Shown here piece after piece: positions 9,207 to 18,454 of a DNA stretch of 64,000 bases; the first letter of the stretch is position 1, and each line of letters starts with the position of its first letter. Position numbers and translations under genes: made by a program. The notes under the pieces were generated by a model. The model did no database searches and was not told where the DNA came from. It was given only the letters and a program-made list of their open reading frames with translations. This DNA comes from Vibrio sp. Y2-5 (GTDB lineage: Bacteria; Pseudomonadota; Gammaproteobacteria; Enterobacterales; Vibrionaceae): NCBI RefSeq assembly GCF_014596725.1, contig NZ_JACVEG010000003.1, positions 124,001-188,000 on the forward strand. Reading direction: 5' to 3'.

Positions 9207-10205
9207 CTAAGCAATCTTAGTTAGCCAGTTATGCGTATCTGGCGCTTTGCCCCACTGAATGTCGTTCAGTGCTTGGCGAAGTTTCTGTGCAATTGGACCC
9301 ACTTCACCATTGCCTACTTTCACATCTTCACCGTTGTGAATCAGAGTACCTACAGAGGTCAGAACCGCTGCAGTACCAGAAAGCATTGCTTCTACGCCCG
9401 GTTTCGCTGCGCGCTCTAGAAGTTCTTCTACAGATACTTCACGTTCACTTACTGTCATACCCAGATCTTTAGCGATAGTCAGGATACTTGAACGAGTGAC
9501 ACCGTGTAGGAAGCTAGAATCCAAAGCTTTAGTGATAATTTCGTTGCCATCAACCAACAGGAAGTTCGCTGCGCCTGTTTCTGTAATGTAGCCGTTTGGA
9601 CAGAACAGAACTTGATCCGCTTTGTATTTTGTTTTCGCTTCTAATGTTGGAGAAAGCGCGCTTGCATAGTTACCGCCACTCTTAATCATACCCATGTGAG
9701 GAGCGCAACGTTGACCCGTTTCGTCTAGGAGTAAGCGCAAAGCTGTAGCGCCACCAGCAAAGTAGTCACCCACTGGAGAAAGCAGCACATACATCATCGA
9801 AGATAGTGATGGAGCTGCCGCCTTACCAACCGCTGCTTCTGTACCAATATGAGTTGGACGAATGTACATAGAACCCGGAGGCGCTGGTACTTCTGATGCA
9901 AACTCAGCAACAACATCAACGATCATCTTTGAAAGCTGTTCTTTGTTTACTTCTGGTAGAGAAAGCAGTCGGCTGCTTTGCGCAAAACGCTCGACGTTCT
10001 GGTCCATTCGAAAGACGTGCACGCTACCGTCTTCATGACGGAATGCTTTTAAACCTTCAAAACACGTACTTGAGTAATGTAAGACGTGCGCACCTGGGTG
10101 TAGAGAGATGCTGTCAGATGCTACGATCTCTGCGTCTGACCATTGATTATTTTCGAATGTTGCTAATGCCATCTTAGGCATGAATACAGTACCAAAAGCC
10201 GCCAT
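9207..10205 (-). CDS. Branched-chain amino acid aminotransferase (class IV, BCAT type II)
   Basis: A PLP-dependent transaminase that exchanges the amino group between leucine, isoleucine or valine and 2-oxoglutarate. It has 332 residues. The class IV fold is shown by STCFEGLKAFRHEDGS near the N-terminus, IRPTHIGTEAAVG, the putative PLP lysine in HMGMIKSGGNYASAL (about residue 183) and the phosphate-binding TETGAANFL and LSGTAA loops. It matches the longer type II group rather than the 309-residue E. coli IlvE. ATG 10205 has AGGA upstream. The gene is monocistronic with its own terminator and is not in an ilv operon, so it could serve degradation as well as synthesis. Confidence 0.88.
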   Translation of the reverse strand: MAAFGTVFMPKMALATFENNQWSDAEIVASDSISLHPGAHVLHYSSTCFEGLKAFRHEDGSVHVFRMDQNVERFAQSSRLLSLPEVNKEQLSKMIVDVVAEFASEVPAPPGSMYIRPTHIGTEAAVGKAAAPSLSSMMYVLLSPVGDYFAGGATALRLLLDETGQRCAPHMGMIKSGGNYASALSPTLEAKTKYKADQVLFCPNGYITETGAANFLLVDGNEIITKALDSSFLHGVTRSSILTIAKDLGMTVSEREVSVEELLERAAKPGVEAMLSGTAAVLTSVGTLIHNGEDVKVGNGEVGPIAQKLRQALNDIQWGKAPDTHNWLTKIA

Positions 10206-10524
10206 ATGTTTTCCTACAAATAAATTACTACTAAAGATAAGTCCGTTAAGTCTGGGCTGGCGATGTGAGATGCATGTCCAATACTTAGTGTTCTGATACT
10301 AAAACAGATTGAACCTGTAAGAAAAGAGGTTTGTTGGATTAAATACTCATTAACACCAATTAATAGTTTTTTTACAAATCAAGCCATGTCTAAAATGGTT
10401 TAAATTACGATGTGTATAAAACTAATCGTATTTTATGCGGTCAGTAATATACTGAAATCAAAGATACCCTGACTCAAATTCTTAAAGGCTGGGTATTGCG
10501 TGTTCTCATCAAAAGGAAGTTGCC
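10206..10524. other. Divergent intergenic region, aminotransferase / sbmA
   Basis: About 320 AT-rich bases that must hold both promoters. I see no clear leader peptide, T-box or operator. Confidence 0.5.
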
Positions 10525-11797
10525 GTGTTTAGTTCTTTTTTTCCAAAACCCAAATTGTTTTTTCTGAGCTTTGTTCTTTGGGCTCTCGTTTGTGTTATTG
10601 GCTGGTATACCGTTATTGAGGATCTTGGCCCTCACCTTAGTCTGGCTCATATTTTCGGTATCGATTACCCACCAGCATTAGCTGAAGGCGCAAGTGAGGC
10701 GGCCACGGCAGAATTTCAAGCCGCGACACAGTCCGCGATTAATGCTTGGCTCTATCAGTTTATGACGCTGTGCTATGCATTGTTTATTGGTGGCTGGATG
10801 ATGCTCGGCGGACAAAAGTGGGCAAAATGGTCAGTACTTGGTTCAGGCTTGATTGTGTTTATCACTTGGTTCCAAGTGGAAGTCAGCGTCATGCTAAACG
10901 AATGGTACGGTGACTTTTACAACCTGATTCAAAAAGCATTAACAGCGCCTAACAGTATTACCCTCGCTGAGTTCTATTCTGAGCTTTCCACGGTAATGGT
11001 ACTGTTGATGATCGCGATTATGGTGGCAGTAGGCAACGCCTTCTTTGTCAGCCATTTTGTGTTCCGTTGGCGCACGGCTATGACCGAGCATTACACCTCA
11101 AGGTGGGAACATGTGCGCCATATTGAAGGTGCTGCGCAGCGTATTCAGGAAGACACTATGCGCTTTGCCAGCATTATGGAAAGCTTAGGCGTTCGCTTGC
11201 TCAACTCTATTATGACGCTGATCGCCTTCCTGCCCATTCTTTGGGGCTTGTCTGGTTACGTTACGACCCTTCCGTTTGTTGGTGAAGTCCCTCAAGCGTT
11301 GGTTTTCGTCGCTATTATTTGGTCAATTTTTGGTACTGTACTGCTTGCTTTTGCCGGTATCAAACTACCGGGCCTGGAATTTAACAACCAGAGAGTTGAA
11401 GCGGCGTATCGTAAAGAGCTGGTTTACGGTGAAGACTATGAAGACCGCGCGCACCCACTGACGTTGGAAGAGCTGTTCGGTAATGTTCGCCAAAACTATT
11501 TCAAGCTTTACATGCACTATGTGTACTTCAACGTAGTTCGCTACGGTTACTTACAGTTCGGTGCATTTATTCCGTTTATCGCACTTGCTCCGTCGATCGT
11601 TGCTGGCGCATTTACTCTGGGTGTAATGCAGCGAATCATGAATGCGTTCAACCAAGTAGAAAACTCTTTCCAATACTTGGTGAACTCATGGACCACGAAT
11701 TGTAGAGCTGCTTTCTATCTACAAACGTCTTAAAGCGTTTGAGCACGCTTATGAAGCGAAAACCGCGAGTTTAATTGAAGCAAAAGAAATCGGTTAA
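10525..11797 (+). pseudogene. sbmA: SbmA/BacA-family peptide transporter, frameshifted near the 3' end
   Basis: Inner-membrane proton-driven importer of the SbmA/BacA family, which takes up peptide antibiotics. The frame starts at GTG 10525 (AAGGAAG upstream), has several membrane helices and is SbmA-like through VENSFQYLVNSWTT. An extra A at 11698 or 11699 then shifts the frame, giving the odd tail NCRAAFYLQTS and a stop at 11733. Removing one A restores IVELLSIYKRLKAFEHAYEA and a natural end at 11797, just before a terminator. The restored protein would be 423 residues, against 406 in E. coli. The membrane part is intact and about 30 C-terminal residues are replaced, so residual function is possible. 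A sequencing error is the main alternative. Confidence 0.85.
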
Positions 11798-11800
11798 GCC

Positions 11801-11833
11801 AAAAAAGAACCCCACTCATGTGGGGTTCTTTTT
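11801..11833 (+). terminator. Terminator after sbmA
   Basis: Perfect hairpin AGAACCCCAC/GTGGGGTTCT with an A-run before and a T-run after. It may serve the converging allantoate amidohydrolase gene too. Confidence 0.88.
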
Positions 11834-11865
11834 ATATCTTGTTGAGGGTGAATAACCCGTTTTAA

Positions 11866-13107
11866 TCAAACGTTAAAGCTTTTAATCATCTCAATAAAAC
11901 AAGTCAAGCCAATCTCTACATCTGACGTTAACACCTGTTCTCTAGGGTTGTGACTGATGCCTTTTTCACAGCGAATAAACAACATTGCCGTGTCGGTCAA
12001 GTCAGCCATTACCATAGCGTCATGTCCTGCTCCACTCGGCAGAAAACGGGCAGACGACTTAGTGACTTTTTCAATCGCAGAAGCCCACTTCTGCTGGAGC
12101 TTGTTGTTACATTGAACCGCTTTTGCTTTGTAGATGTTTTCCCCAACAAAAGTGAGTTTTCGTTTCTTAGCAATCTGTTTGAGCAGTACCAGCATTTCAT
12201 AGGTTGCGTTTTCTAACGCTGACTGAGATGCACTACGGATATCAATTGTAAATTTCACTTTGGCAGCAATCACATTAACTGCTCCTGATACGATTTCACA
12301 TTTGCCCACCGTTGCTACAACGCCTTGGTCTTTGGCTAGTTGCTCAATCGCTAAAATCATTTCAGCAGCGCCAGTCATCGCATCTTGACGTAAATGCACA
12401 GGAACAGTTCCAGCATGCCCAGCCATACCAGTCACTTCACATTGAAAACGCTTCGCTCCGGCAATACCCGTCACCACTCCAACAGCTAAATTCTCAGCTT
12501 CAAGTACCGGACCTTGTTCAATATGCGCTTCCAGATAAGCTTGTACCTCTTGCGCCTTACGTGCATCACTGCCCGCTTTTGCTGGGTCAAGACCAAACTC
12601 TCGCATCGCCTGTGCCATGGTGACACCGTTCGCATCAGCCACCTCTAGCCAGCTCGGGTCGAAACAACCCGCGGCTGCACTCGAACCAATTAACGTGGTG
12701 TTAAACCGTGTGCCCTCTTCATCAGCAAAGGCCACAACATCGATGTGAAACGGAAAGCTCTCCTCACGAAGCGCCGCCAGTGTTTCAATCGCTAACAGAA
12801 CTCCTAAATTACCGTCGTATTTACCAGCGTTAACGACGGTGTCACTGTGAGAACCTAAGATCAACGTTGGCTTAGTTGGGTTCGCTGAAACTTTTCTGCC
12901 CCACTGGTTACCAACGCTGTCTTGCCAAGTTTGTAAACCTGCTTGTTGCATCCACTGTGCGAGTTGGTCATGTGCCGCGCGATGTTGAGGCGTTAAATAC
13001 GCACGCGTTAAGCCCGTGTCACTCTCGCTGAGTGAAGCTAGCACATCTGCTTGCTCCATAAGTCGTGCAGCGCGACTTTGTCCTTCCATCTGATTAAGAA
13101 CCGTCAT
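11866..13107 (-). CDS. allC: Allantoate amidohydrolase (M20 family)
   Basis: Hydrolyses allantoate to (S)-ureidoglycine, ammonia and CO2 in the cytosol. It is a dinuclear-metal M20 amidase of 413 residues, usual for the allantoate amidohydrolase/carbamoylase group. Metal-ligand motifs run in order: GSHSDTV, YDGNLGV, ADEEGTRF, AHIEQGP and a late ISHNPREQV. I use ATG 13107, with AGGAG four bases upstream; the longer frame from 13146 overlaps the preceding gene's stop. It is last of the purine operon. N-carbamoyl-amino-acid hydrolases share the fold, but the neighbours decide for allantoate. Confidence 0.88.
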   Translation of the reverse strand: MTVLNQMEGQSRAARLMEQADVLASLSESDTGLTRAYLTPQHRAAHDQLAQWMQQAGLQTWQDSVGNQWGRKVSANPTKPTLILGSHSDTVVNAGKYDGNLGVLLAIETLAALREESFPFHIDVVAFADEEGTRFNTTLIGSSAAAGCFDPSWLEVADANGVTMAQAMREFGLDPAKAGSDARKAQEVQAYLEAHIEQGPVLEAENLAVGVVTGIAGAKRFQCEVTGMAGHAGTVPVHLRQDAMTGAAEMILAIEQLAKDQGVVATVGKCEIVSGAVNVIAAKVKFTIDIRSASQSALENATYEMLVLLKQIAKKRKLTFVGENIYKAKAVQCNNKLQQKWASAIEKVTKSSARFLPSGAGHDAMVMADLTDTAMLFIRCEKGISHNPREQVLTSDVEIGLTCFIEMIKSFNV

Positions 13108-13117
13108 ACCACTCCTA

Positions 13118-14368
13118 CTACTGATAAAATGCCATTGCCGCAGCAACAGCTTGGCCCGGATCGATTTTCGCTTTGTGCTTAATCAGCAGCGCTTCTAACG
13201 CTGCCAAAGTTGACAATACACACTCTTGGCGAGCGTTATAGCCCATAGTGCCAATTCGCCAAATCTTTCCATGCAGTGGGCCAAATGAAGTACCTATTTC
13301 GATACCAAATCGGTTTAACAATTCGAGTCGAACCTCATCACCATTCACGTTTACCGGAATATACACACCGACGACGTTATTCATCTTATAGGTTTGATTA
13401 CCGAACAGCTCAAGCCCCATCGCACGTAAACCTGCAGCCATAGCATCACCCGCTTGTTTGTGGCGCGCAATAACCTTTTCAGGACCTTCTTCAAGGAAGA
13501 GTCGCGCACATTCACGAGCCGCGTATAGCATACTGGTCGCTTCTGTATGGTGGTTAAGACGTTCTGGCCCCCAGTAATCCATGATCATTGCTAAGTCGAA
13601 ATAGTTCGACTGGATCATCGCATCTTCACCTTGGGTATGGTGTTCGGCACGAATACCCGCTTCAACGTGTTTGCGTCGATTGATCAACTCCGCACATCGG
13701 TCACTTAAAGTGATAGGTGCCGAACCAGAGGGACCACCGAGACATTTTTGCAAACCCGCCGATACTGCATCCAAATGCCATTCATCGACTTTAAGATCGT
13801 TACCCGCAATGGATGCTGTAGCATCACAGTAGAACAGAACACCGTGACGTTGACAAATCTCACCCATCTCTTGCAACGGCTGATTCATGGTTGTGGATGT
13901 ATCACCCTGAACGGTGGCAAGTAACTTCGGTTTAAACGCTTTGATTGCTTGCTCGACTTTTTCTGCTGGACACACTTCTCCCCACTCAATATCAATGGTT
14001 TGAACCACGGCACCCACACGTTGTGCTATTTCACACAACAGATGACCAAATCGTCCAATGACTGGTACTAAGACTTTATCGCCCGGTTGAAGAACTGAAA
14101 CGAGAACCGCTTCAATCCCAGAGCGCGCGGTACCATCCACCAACATAGTTTGTTGGTTTTGGGTGAAAAACACACCACGATACAGCGACTGAACTTGGTT
14201 CATGTAACCTGTCATGACAGGATCATACTGTCCAATCAGTGATTGAGAGATAGCTTGATGTACGCGCGGATACGCGTTGATTGGACCCGGTCCCATAAGC
14301 AGACGTTGTGGCGGGTTGAGCGTTTCAAAAAGATTGCCAGTTGAATGCAATTCATTATGGGCTGTCAT
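13118..14368 (-). CDS. pucG: (S)-Ureidoglycine-glyoxylate aminotransferase (PucG/HpxJ-like)
   Basis: A class V PLP aminotransferase of the alanine-glyoxylate aminotransferase family, 416 residues. It starts LMGPGPINAYPRVH and has the PLP-lysine segment GLQKCLGGPSGSAP near the middle. Within purine catabolic operons this family transfers the amino group of ureidoglycine to glyoxylate, giving oxalurate and glycine. ATG 14368 has GGAG seven bases upstream and lies one base past the stop of the preceding gene; the longer frame from 14440 overlaps that gene. The neighbouring allantoate amidohydrolase supplies its substrate. Serine- or alanine-glyoxylate transaminase is the alternative without context. 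Confidence 0.85.
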   Translation of the reverse strand: MTAHNELHSTGNLFETLNPPQRLLMGPGPINAYPRVHQAISQSLIGQYDPVMTGYMNQVQSLYRGVFFTQNQQTMLVDGTARSGIEAVLVSVLQPGDKVLVPVIGRFGHLLCEIAQRVGAVVQTIDIEWGEVCPAEKVEQAIKAFKPKLLATVQGDTSTTMNQPLQEMGEICQRHGVLFYCDATASIAGNDLKVDEWHLDAVSAGLQKCLGGPSGSAPITLSDRCAELINRRKHVEAGIRAEHHTQGEDAMIQSNYFDLAMIMDYWGPERLNHHTEATSMLYAARECARLFLEEGPEKVIARHKQAGDAMAAGLRAMGLELFGNQTYKMNNVVGVYIPVNVNGDEVRLELLNRFGIEIGTSFGPLHGKIWRIGTMGYNARQECVLSTLAALEALLIKHKAKIDPGQAVAAAMAFYQ

Positions 14369-14369
14369 T

Positions 14370-15935
14370 TTATTCTCCAAGTAAATAAGTTCCATCGCTA
14401 CGAGGATCACTGGTCGCCGAGGCTTTTCCATGCGTATCAATAATGATTGCGCCAGCGTGTCCCATTAATTCGTTGTTATCAGCCACGTAAGTAACATCGT
14501 GACCTCTTTGTTTAAATTGTTCTCCGTACTGGTGATACAAAGATTCTTCTAGCCGTAAGTTATTGGTTGAGTCACCCCATGTTCGACCTAACAACCATCT
14601 TGGCAGCGCTACCGCTTCATCCAGTTCATAGCCCTGATAGTGATAACGGCTAAACAAACATGCCTGAGTTTGTGGTTGGCCTTCGCCTCCCATGGTTCCG
14701 TAAACCATTCGTCGGTCATCGGCTAACTCTGCGTAAGCTGGGTTTAATGTATGGAATGGTTTCTTACCACCCGCCAGTACATTGTGATGTTTGGCATCTA
14801 AAGAGAAGCTTTTCGAACGGATGTTCCACAATATGCCAGTACTTGGCAGCACAACTCCTGAGCCGAACTCCCAGTAAATACTTTGAATAAAGCTCACCAT
14901 GGTGCCGTACTGATCGGTCGCCCCCATCCAGATGGTGTCCCCCGGCTGCGCTTGGTGTGGCCAAGGTAACGCATGTTCCATCGACACTTGCTCAGCACAA
15001 CGATCAATCACCGATTCATTCAGCCACTCTTGCAAAGGTTGAGTCAGATACTCTTCATCACACACTTCTTTATCACGAATGATGAAGGCTTGCTTGGTCG
15101 CTTCTACTAATAGATGAATATGGTCAATTTCGCTTTTCGCTTGTGAAGCGAGACGATCATAAATCGCCAGAATCAACAACGAAGCCACTCCTTGAGTCGG
15201 AGCACCGAAGTTGTACAGTTTACCTTTCGAGGTATTGACACTCAGTGGTGCCATTACCTTGGCTTGATGGTGATGAAAATCCTTTAGAGTAATTGGGCTA
15301 CCGGCTTGTTGAAGCTCCTCAGCGGCGCTTTGGGCTATCTCGCCACGATAAAAATCATCCAGTCCATTTTCCGCTAAGGTTTTTAGTGTATTGGCTAACG
15401 CAGAATTAGTGACAATGTCACCTACTGCCAGTGTTTTTCCTTCTTTAAGAAAGTGTTCAGCAAACGTTTTGAGCTGAGCTAATCTGCCGAAGGTTTTTTC
15501 ACTGGCGTTGACTAGGCTCTGAGTCACCTCTATACCCTGCTGCGCGGCTTCAATGGCTGGGTTTAATAGTGTGTGTAAGCTGATATTGGATGAATCCAGC
15601 TCCAACGCCTTTTGCCACGCAGCAACAGTGCCTGCCATTGTAATCGCCGCGTCCCCCCCAAACTCAGGGAGTTCATCACCTCGGCTTCGATAGTGTTCAA
15701 CATCAACCTCTAACGCAGCGGCGCCACAACCATCGATGGCGACAGGTGTTTGACCTTTTTTGGCAATCAACCAAAAGCTGTCACCACCGATACTGTTCAT
15801 ATGCGGATACTGAACAGCAATCATCGCCGCTGCAGCGACCATCGCTTCGCTTGCTGTGCCACCTTGGTCGAGAATCTTCTGCCCTACTTGTGCGGCCTTG
15901 TAATGAGGAGCTGTAAAAGCGGTTTGATATTTCAT
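14370..15935 (-). CDS. Gamma-glutamyltransferase-family hydrolase, probable oxamate amidohydrolase (HpxW-like)
   Basis: A 521-residue Ntn-hydrolase of the gamma-glutamyltransferase family. These proteins self-cleave before a threonine that becomes the nucleophile; the expected site is in PGDTIWMGATDQYGTMVSF in the second half. No signal peptide is seen, unlike periplasmic Ggt, so it should act in the cytosol. Placed next to the ureidoglycine aminotransferase, it matches Klebsiella HpxW, an oxamate amidohydrolase in uric acid breakdown. Its ATG overlaps the stop of the upstream amidase (ATGA), and AAGGAG lies ahead of it. A general gamma-glutamyl hydrolase is less likely given the context. Confidence 0.8.
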   Translation of the reverse strand: MKYQTAFTAPHYKAAQVGQKILDQGGTASEAMVAAAAMIAVQYPHMNSIGGDSFWLIAKKGQTPVAIDGCGAAALEVDVEHYRSRGDELPEFGGDAAITMAGTVAAWQKALELDSSNISLHTLLNPAIEAAQQGIEVTQSLVNASEKTFGRLAQLKTFAEHFLKEGKTLAVGDIVTNSALANTLKTLAENGLDDFYRGEIAQSAAEELQQAGSPITLKDFHHHQAKVMAPLSVNTSKGKLYNFGAPTQGVASLLILAIYDRLASQAKSEIDHIHLLVEATKQAFIIRDKEVCDEEYLTQPLQEWLNESVIDRCAEQVSMEHALPWPHQAQPGDTIWMGATDQYGTMVSFIQSIYWEFGSGVVLPSTGILWNIRSKSFSLDAKHHNVLAGGKKPFHTLNPAYAELADDRRMVYGTMGGEGQPQTQACLFSRYHYQGYELDEAVALPRWLLGRTWGDSTNNLRLEESLYHQYGEQFKQRGHDVTYVADNNELMGHAGAIIIDTHGKASATSDPRSDGTYLLGE

Positions 15936-17134
15936 TTACTTTCTCCTTGAGCAAGCTTTTCTCCTTGGATAAGCGTTTCGCCCGTTGTAATGAGGTCTTC
16001 TTCACGGTTGGATAAGCCCATAACGGAAATACCGCATGGCCCTTCTTGCAATCCTTGCATAGGTAAATGCAATTGCGGTAAACCACTTAAGCCCGCAATA
16101 CTGGTTAGACCCATAAGCTGAGTTCGGTATGTCGCAAGTGCTTCGCCATTCATCGTCAACGCTGGCGGACCTGATGGTGTGGTTGGAATTGCCCAAGCCA
16201 GTGCATATTCGGTTAGGTGATGAGTTATCAGCTCTCTGAACTCTGCTTGCTTATCCAAGGCTTGCGTATAATCTTGCTCGGAAATGGTACGTGACCATTT
16301 CACTCTCTCGAATATGGTGGGGTCTAAGCTCTCGCCATGCTGCTCAAGCCATAAACCGTGCTTCTGAATAATCTCAAAACCTTGAATGGTTCTGAACAAT
16401 AAGCTGAGGTCATTCAATAGCCAGCCGTTTTCTTGCAACAGTTCACCGCATATCAACTCAATTTCAGCTTGTTCACACCAGTGTTTAAGGCGAGCTAATC
16501 GCTCTTTACTGAGAACTTGAGCACACTGATTGTCTAGATACAAATGCGTGGCGCTGCGACTTTCTGATTTTGACCCAGACAGCACACGCCAAACTTTACG
16601 TAACAAAGGCAAATCACGACTAAACACGCCAGCGGTATCGAAGCTTTTTGATAATTCAAAACAAGCGTGAAGATCAAGTGAACCGAGTGTAGGTCGAAGC
16701 CCAAACAAGCTACAATAACTGGCGGGAACACGAACCGATCCTCCGGTATCCGTCCCGATTGAAAAGTCACACTCGCTGCGCGCAACCGCGACTGCGCTGC
16801 CACTCGATGAGCCACCGGGAATGCAATCGGGAGCCACAGGGTTAACTGGCGTGCCGTAATGGATGTTCTGTCCGTTTAAGCTATACGCCAGTTCATCTGT
16901 TTGTACACGGCCAACGCATTCAGCACCATTGTTGAGCAGCTTAGATATCAGTGAAGATGTGGCTGGCGCACAGGGATGCGTCGCCAACCATTGTGGATTC
17001 CCTGCGCCTGTTTTAAAGCCTTTAACATCAAACAAGTCTTTAAACACAAACTGTGTGCCGCTTAAACTTCCTCGTTCTTTGGCAGGTAAATGTTCGGGCC
17101 CTTGAGAGCAATAGACTCGACTATCCTTAGTCAT
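15932..17134 (-). CDS. Amidase-signature hydrolase (HpxX/AtzE-like)
   Basis: A 400-residue amidase-signature enzyme. The Ser-cisSer-Lys triad is visible: the lysine in FVFKDLFDVKG (about residue 32) and the glycine/serine-rich segment GGSSSGSAVAVARSE with nucleophile region DTGGSVRVPAS. It is somewhat short for the family. In the hpxWXYZ cluster of Klebsiella an amidase of this family is encoded beside the HpxW enzyme, and the same pairing is seen here with coupled translation. It probably hydrolyses an oxalurate- or ureide-type amide. The exact substrate is unknown. Confidence 0.8.
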   Translation of the reverse strand: MTKDSRVYCSQGPEHLPAKERGSLSGTQFVFKDLFDVKGFKTGAGNPQWLATHPCAPATSSLISKLLNNGAECVGRVQTDELAYSLNGQNIHYGTPVNPVAPDCIPGGSSSGSAVAVARSECDFSIGTDTGGSVRVPASYCSLFGLRPTLGSLDLHACFELSKSFDTAGVFSRDLPLLRKVWRVLSGSKSESRSATHLYLDNQCAQVLSKERLARLKHWCEQAEIELICGELLQENGWLLNDLSLLFRTIQGFEIIQKHGLWLEQHGESLDPTIFERVKWSRTISEQDYTQALDKQAEFRELITHHLTEYALAWAIPTTPSGPPALTMNGEALATYRTQLMGLTSIAGLSGLPQLHLPMQGLQEGPCGISVMGLSNREEDLITTGETLIQGEKLAQGESK

Positions 17135-17159
17135 TTCGCTTCCTTACTTTTTAATTGTT

Positions 17160-18155
17160 TTAGTTTGTTACTGCTGCGCCTTCTGTTTGGCGAGCATAGC
17201 GATTCGCTAATATTGCACAGTAGAAAATCTGGATTGGGTGGTAAAGCATGATAGGTAATAAGATCATACCGAGTGTTGGATCCGTTCCAAAAATCACTTT
17301 TGCCATCGGAATACCCGCAGCCAGTGTTTTCTTGGTGCCACAGAATACCGCCGCCACTTCATCTGGAAGTTCAAAGTTAACACGACGTGCACCCCATTGA
17401 ATGAAATGCACCATAAACAAAAGAACCACTAAACAAATAGCAACAGAACTCGCTAGAAGACCAATAGAGAATTCATGCCAAATGCCGTTCTCCACTGAAT
17501 CACAGAATGCGTTATAGACGATCGCTAAAATGACGTATTTATCAACCTTACCTACAGCACTTTTGTGTTTACTAATCCAGCTAACAAGGTATGGACGAAG
17601 AATTTGACCAACAATCATTGGTAACAACAGCAGTTTGGCGATGGAAAGAACGGAAGCCATCAGATCGAGCTCAACCCCTTCTACGCCCATAAACAGCTGA
17701 ATAAGAAACGGCGTGATGAAAACACCAATAATGCTTGATAGTGACGCGTTGAAAATGGCGCCCGGAACGTTACCTTTACCGACACTGGTCATCGCAACAG
17801 AAGATGAAATTGTGCTTGGCAGTACGAGCAGATAGCAAAAACCAAACGCCAAAGCTGCAGGCATATAAGCCATAAATGCTTCACCGAAGATGACCCACAA
17901 AAGTGGATAAACCACAAACGTTGCGGCTTGAATGTACAAGTGCAGACGCCAGTTTGTCATACCCGCTTTGATTGCCTGAGGAGAAAGTCCCAAACCGTGT
18001 AAAAAGAAGACAATTGCGACACCAATACCTGTAAGTTTATCAAGGTGGATCCATCCCCCTGATTTACCCACATCTGAGCTCACCGTTGCTAATGCAATTG
18101 CCACAACCATGCCAACGAGAAACCATTCCTTTTTCAACTTTTCTAATACGTTCAT
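17160..18155 (-). CDS. SBF-like (bile acid:sodium symporter family) transporter
   Basis: A 331-residue inner membrane protein with about nine or ten helices, of the YfeH/SBF-like branch of the bile acid:sodium symporter superfamily. Recognisable parts are FFLHGLGLSPQAIKAG and the later FCGTKKTLAAGIPMAK, a hallmark of this branch. It is first of the purine operon (25 bp before the amidase), next to the divergent regulator. It is thus a candidate importer of allantoin or another ureide, or an exporter of an end product. No such substrate is established for the family as far as I know. Confidence 0.85.
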   Translation of the reverse strand: MNVLEKLKKEWFLVGMVVAIALATVSSDVGKSGGWIHLDKLTGIGVAIVFFLHGLGLSPQAIKAGMTNWRLHLYIQAATFVVYPLLWVIFGEAFMAYMPAALAFGFCYLLVLPSTISSSVAMTSVGKGNVPGAIFNASLSSIIGVFITPFLIQLFMGVEGVELDLMASVLSIAKLLLLPMIVGQILRPYLVSWISKHKSAVGKVDKYVILAIVYNAFCDSVENGIWHEFSIGLLASSVAICLVVLLFMVHFIQWGARRVNFELPDEVAAVFCGTKKTLAAGIPMAKVIFGTDPTLGMILLPIMLYHPIQIFYCAILANRYARQTEGAAVTN

Positions 18156-18213
18156 ATATCGTGTCTGCTCTTTAATTATTCCCTACACTTCCATGTAAGC
18201 TTTTATTCGCGTC

Positions 18214-18227
18214 AATTGTATACAATT
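18214..18227. promoter_or_regulatory. Perfect palindrome AATTGTATACAATT, candidate GntR operator
   Basis: A 14-bp perfect palindrome about 60 bp upstream of the transporter-led operon. The core TTGTATACAA recurs upstream of the regulator gene at 18425-18434. FCD-type GntR proteins bind short palindromes of this kind. Confidence 0.55.
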
Positions 18228-18401
18228 ATAAATACAAGTAGTGTGCCAAACTCACAAGCTACCATATCACTAGCTTACCGAATATTGTACACACAGTTTT
18301 GTGCACCAGAGTCGAACAAATGCTGCATCTTAGTGCAAGATATTGGTGACATGACCGCCAGAGATTGGCTGGTTCTTACGGAAAACAATAAAAGCCTGTT
18401 T

Positions 18402-18434
18402 GGTATACATATTGCACTATCGCTTTGTATACAA
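18402..18434. promoter_or_regulatory. Two further GTATAC sites upstream of the GntR gene
   Basis: GGTATACA (18401-18408) and TTGTATACAA (18425-18434) have centres 25 bp apart, the second 20 bp before the regulator's ATG. They suggest autoregulation by the GntR protein. A degenerate TTGTACACA lies at 18286-18294. Confidence 0.5.
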
Positions 18435-18454
18435 CCGTAATTAGAGAGTTCTAC

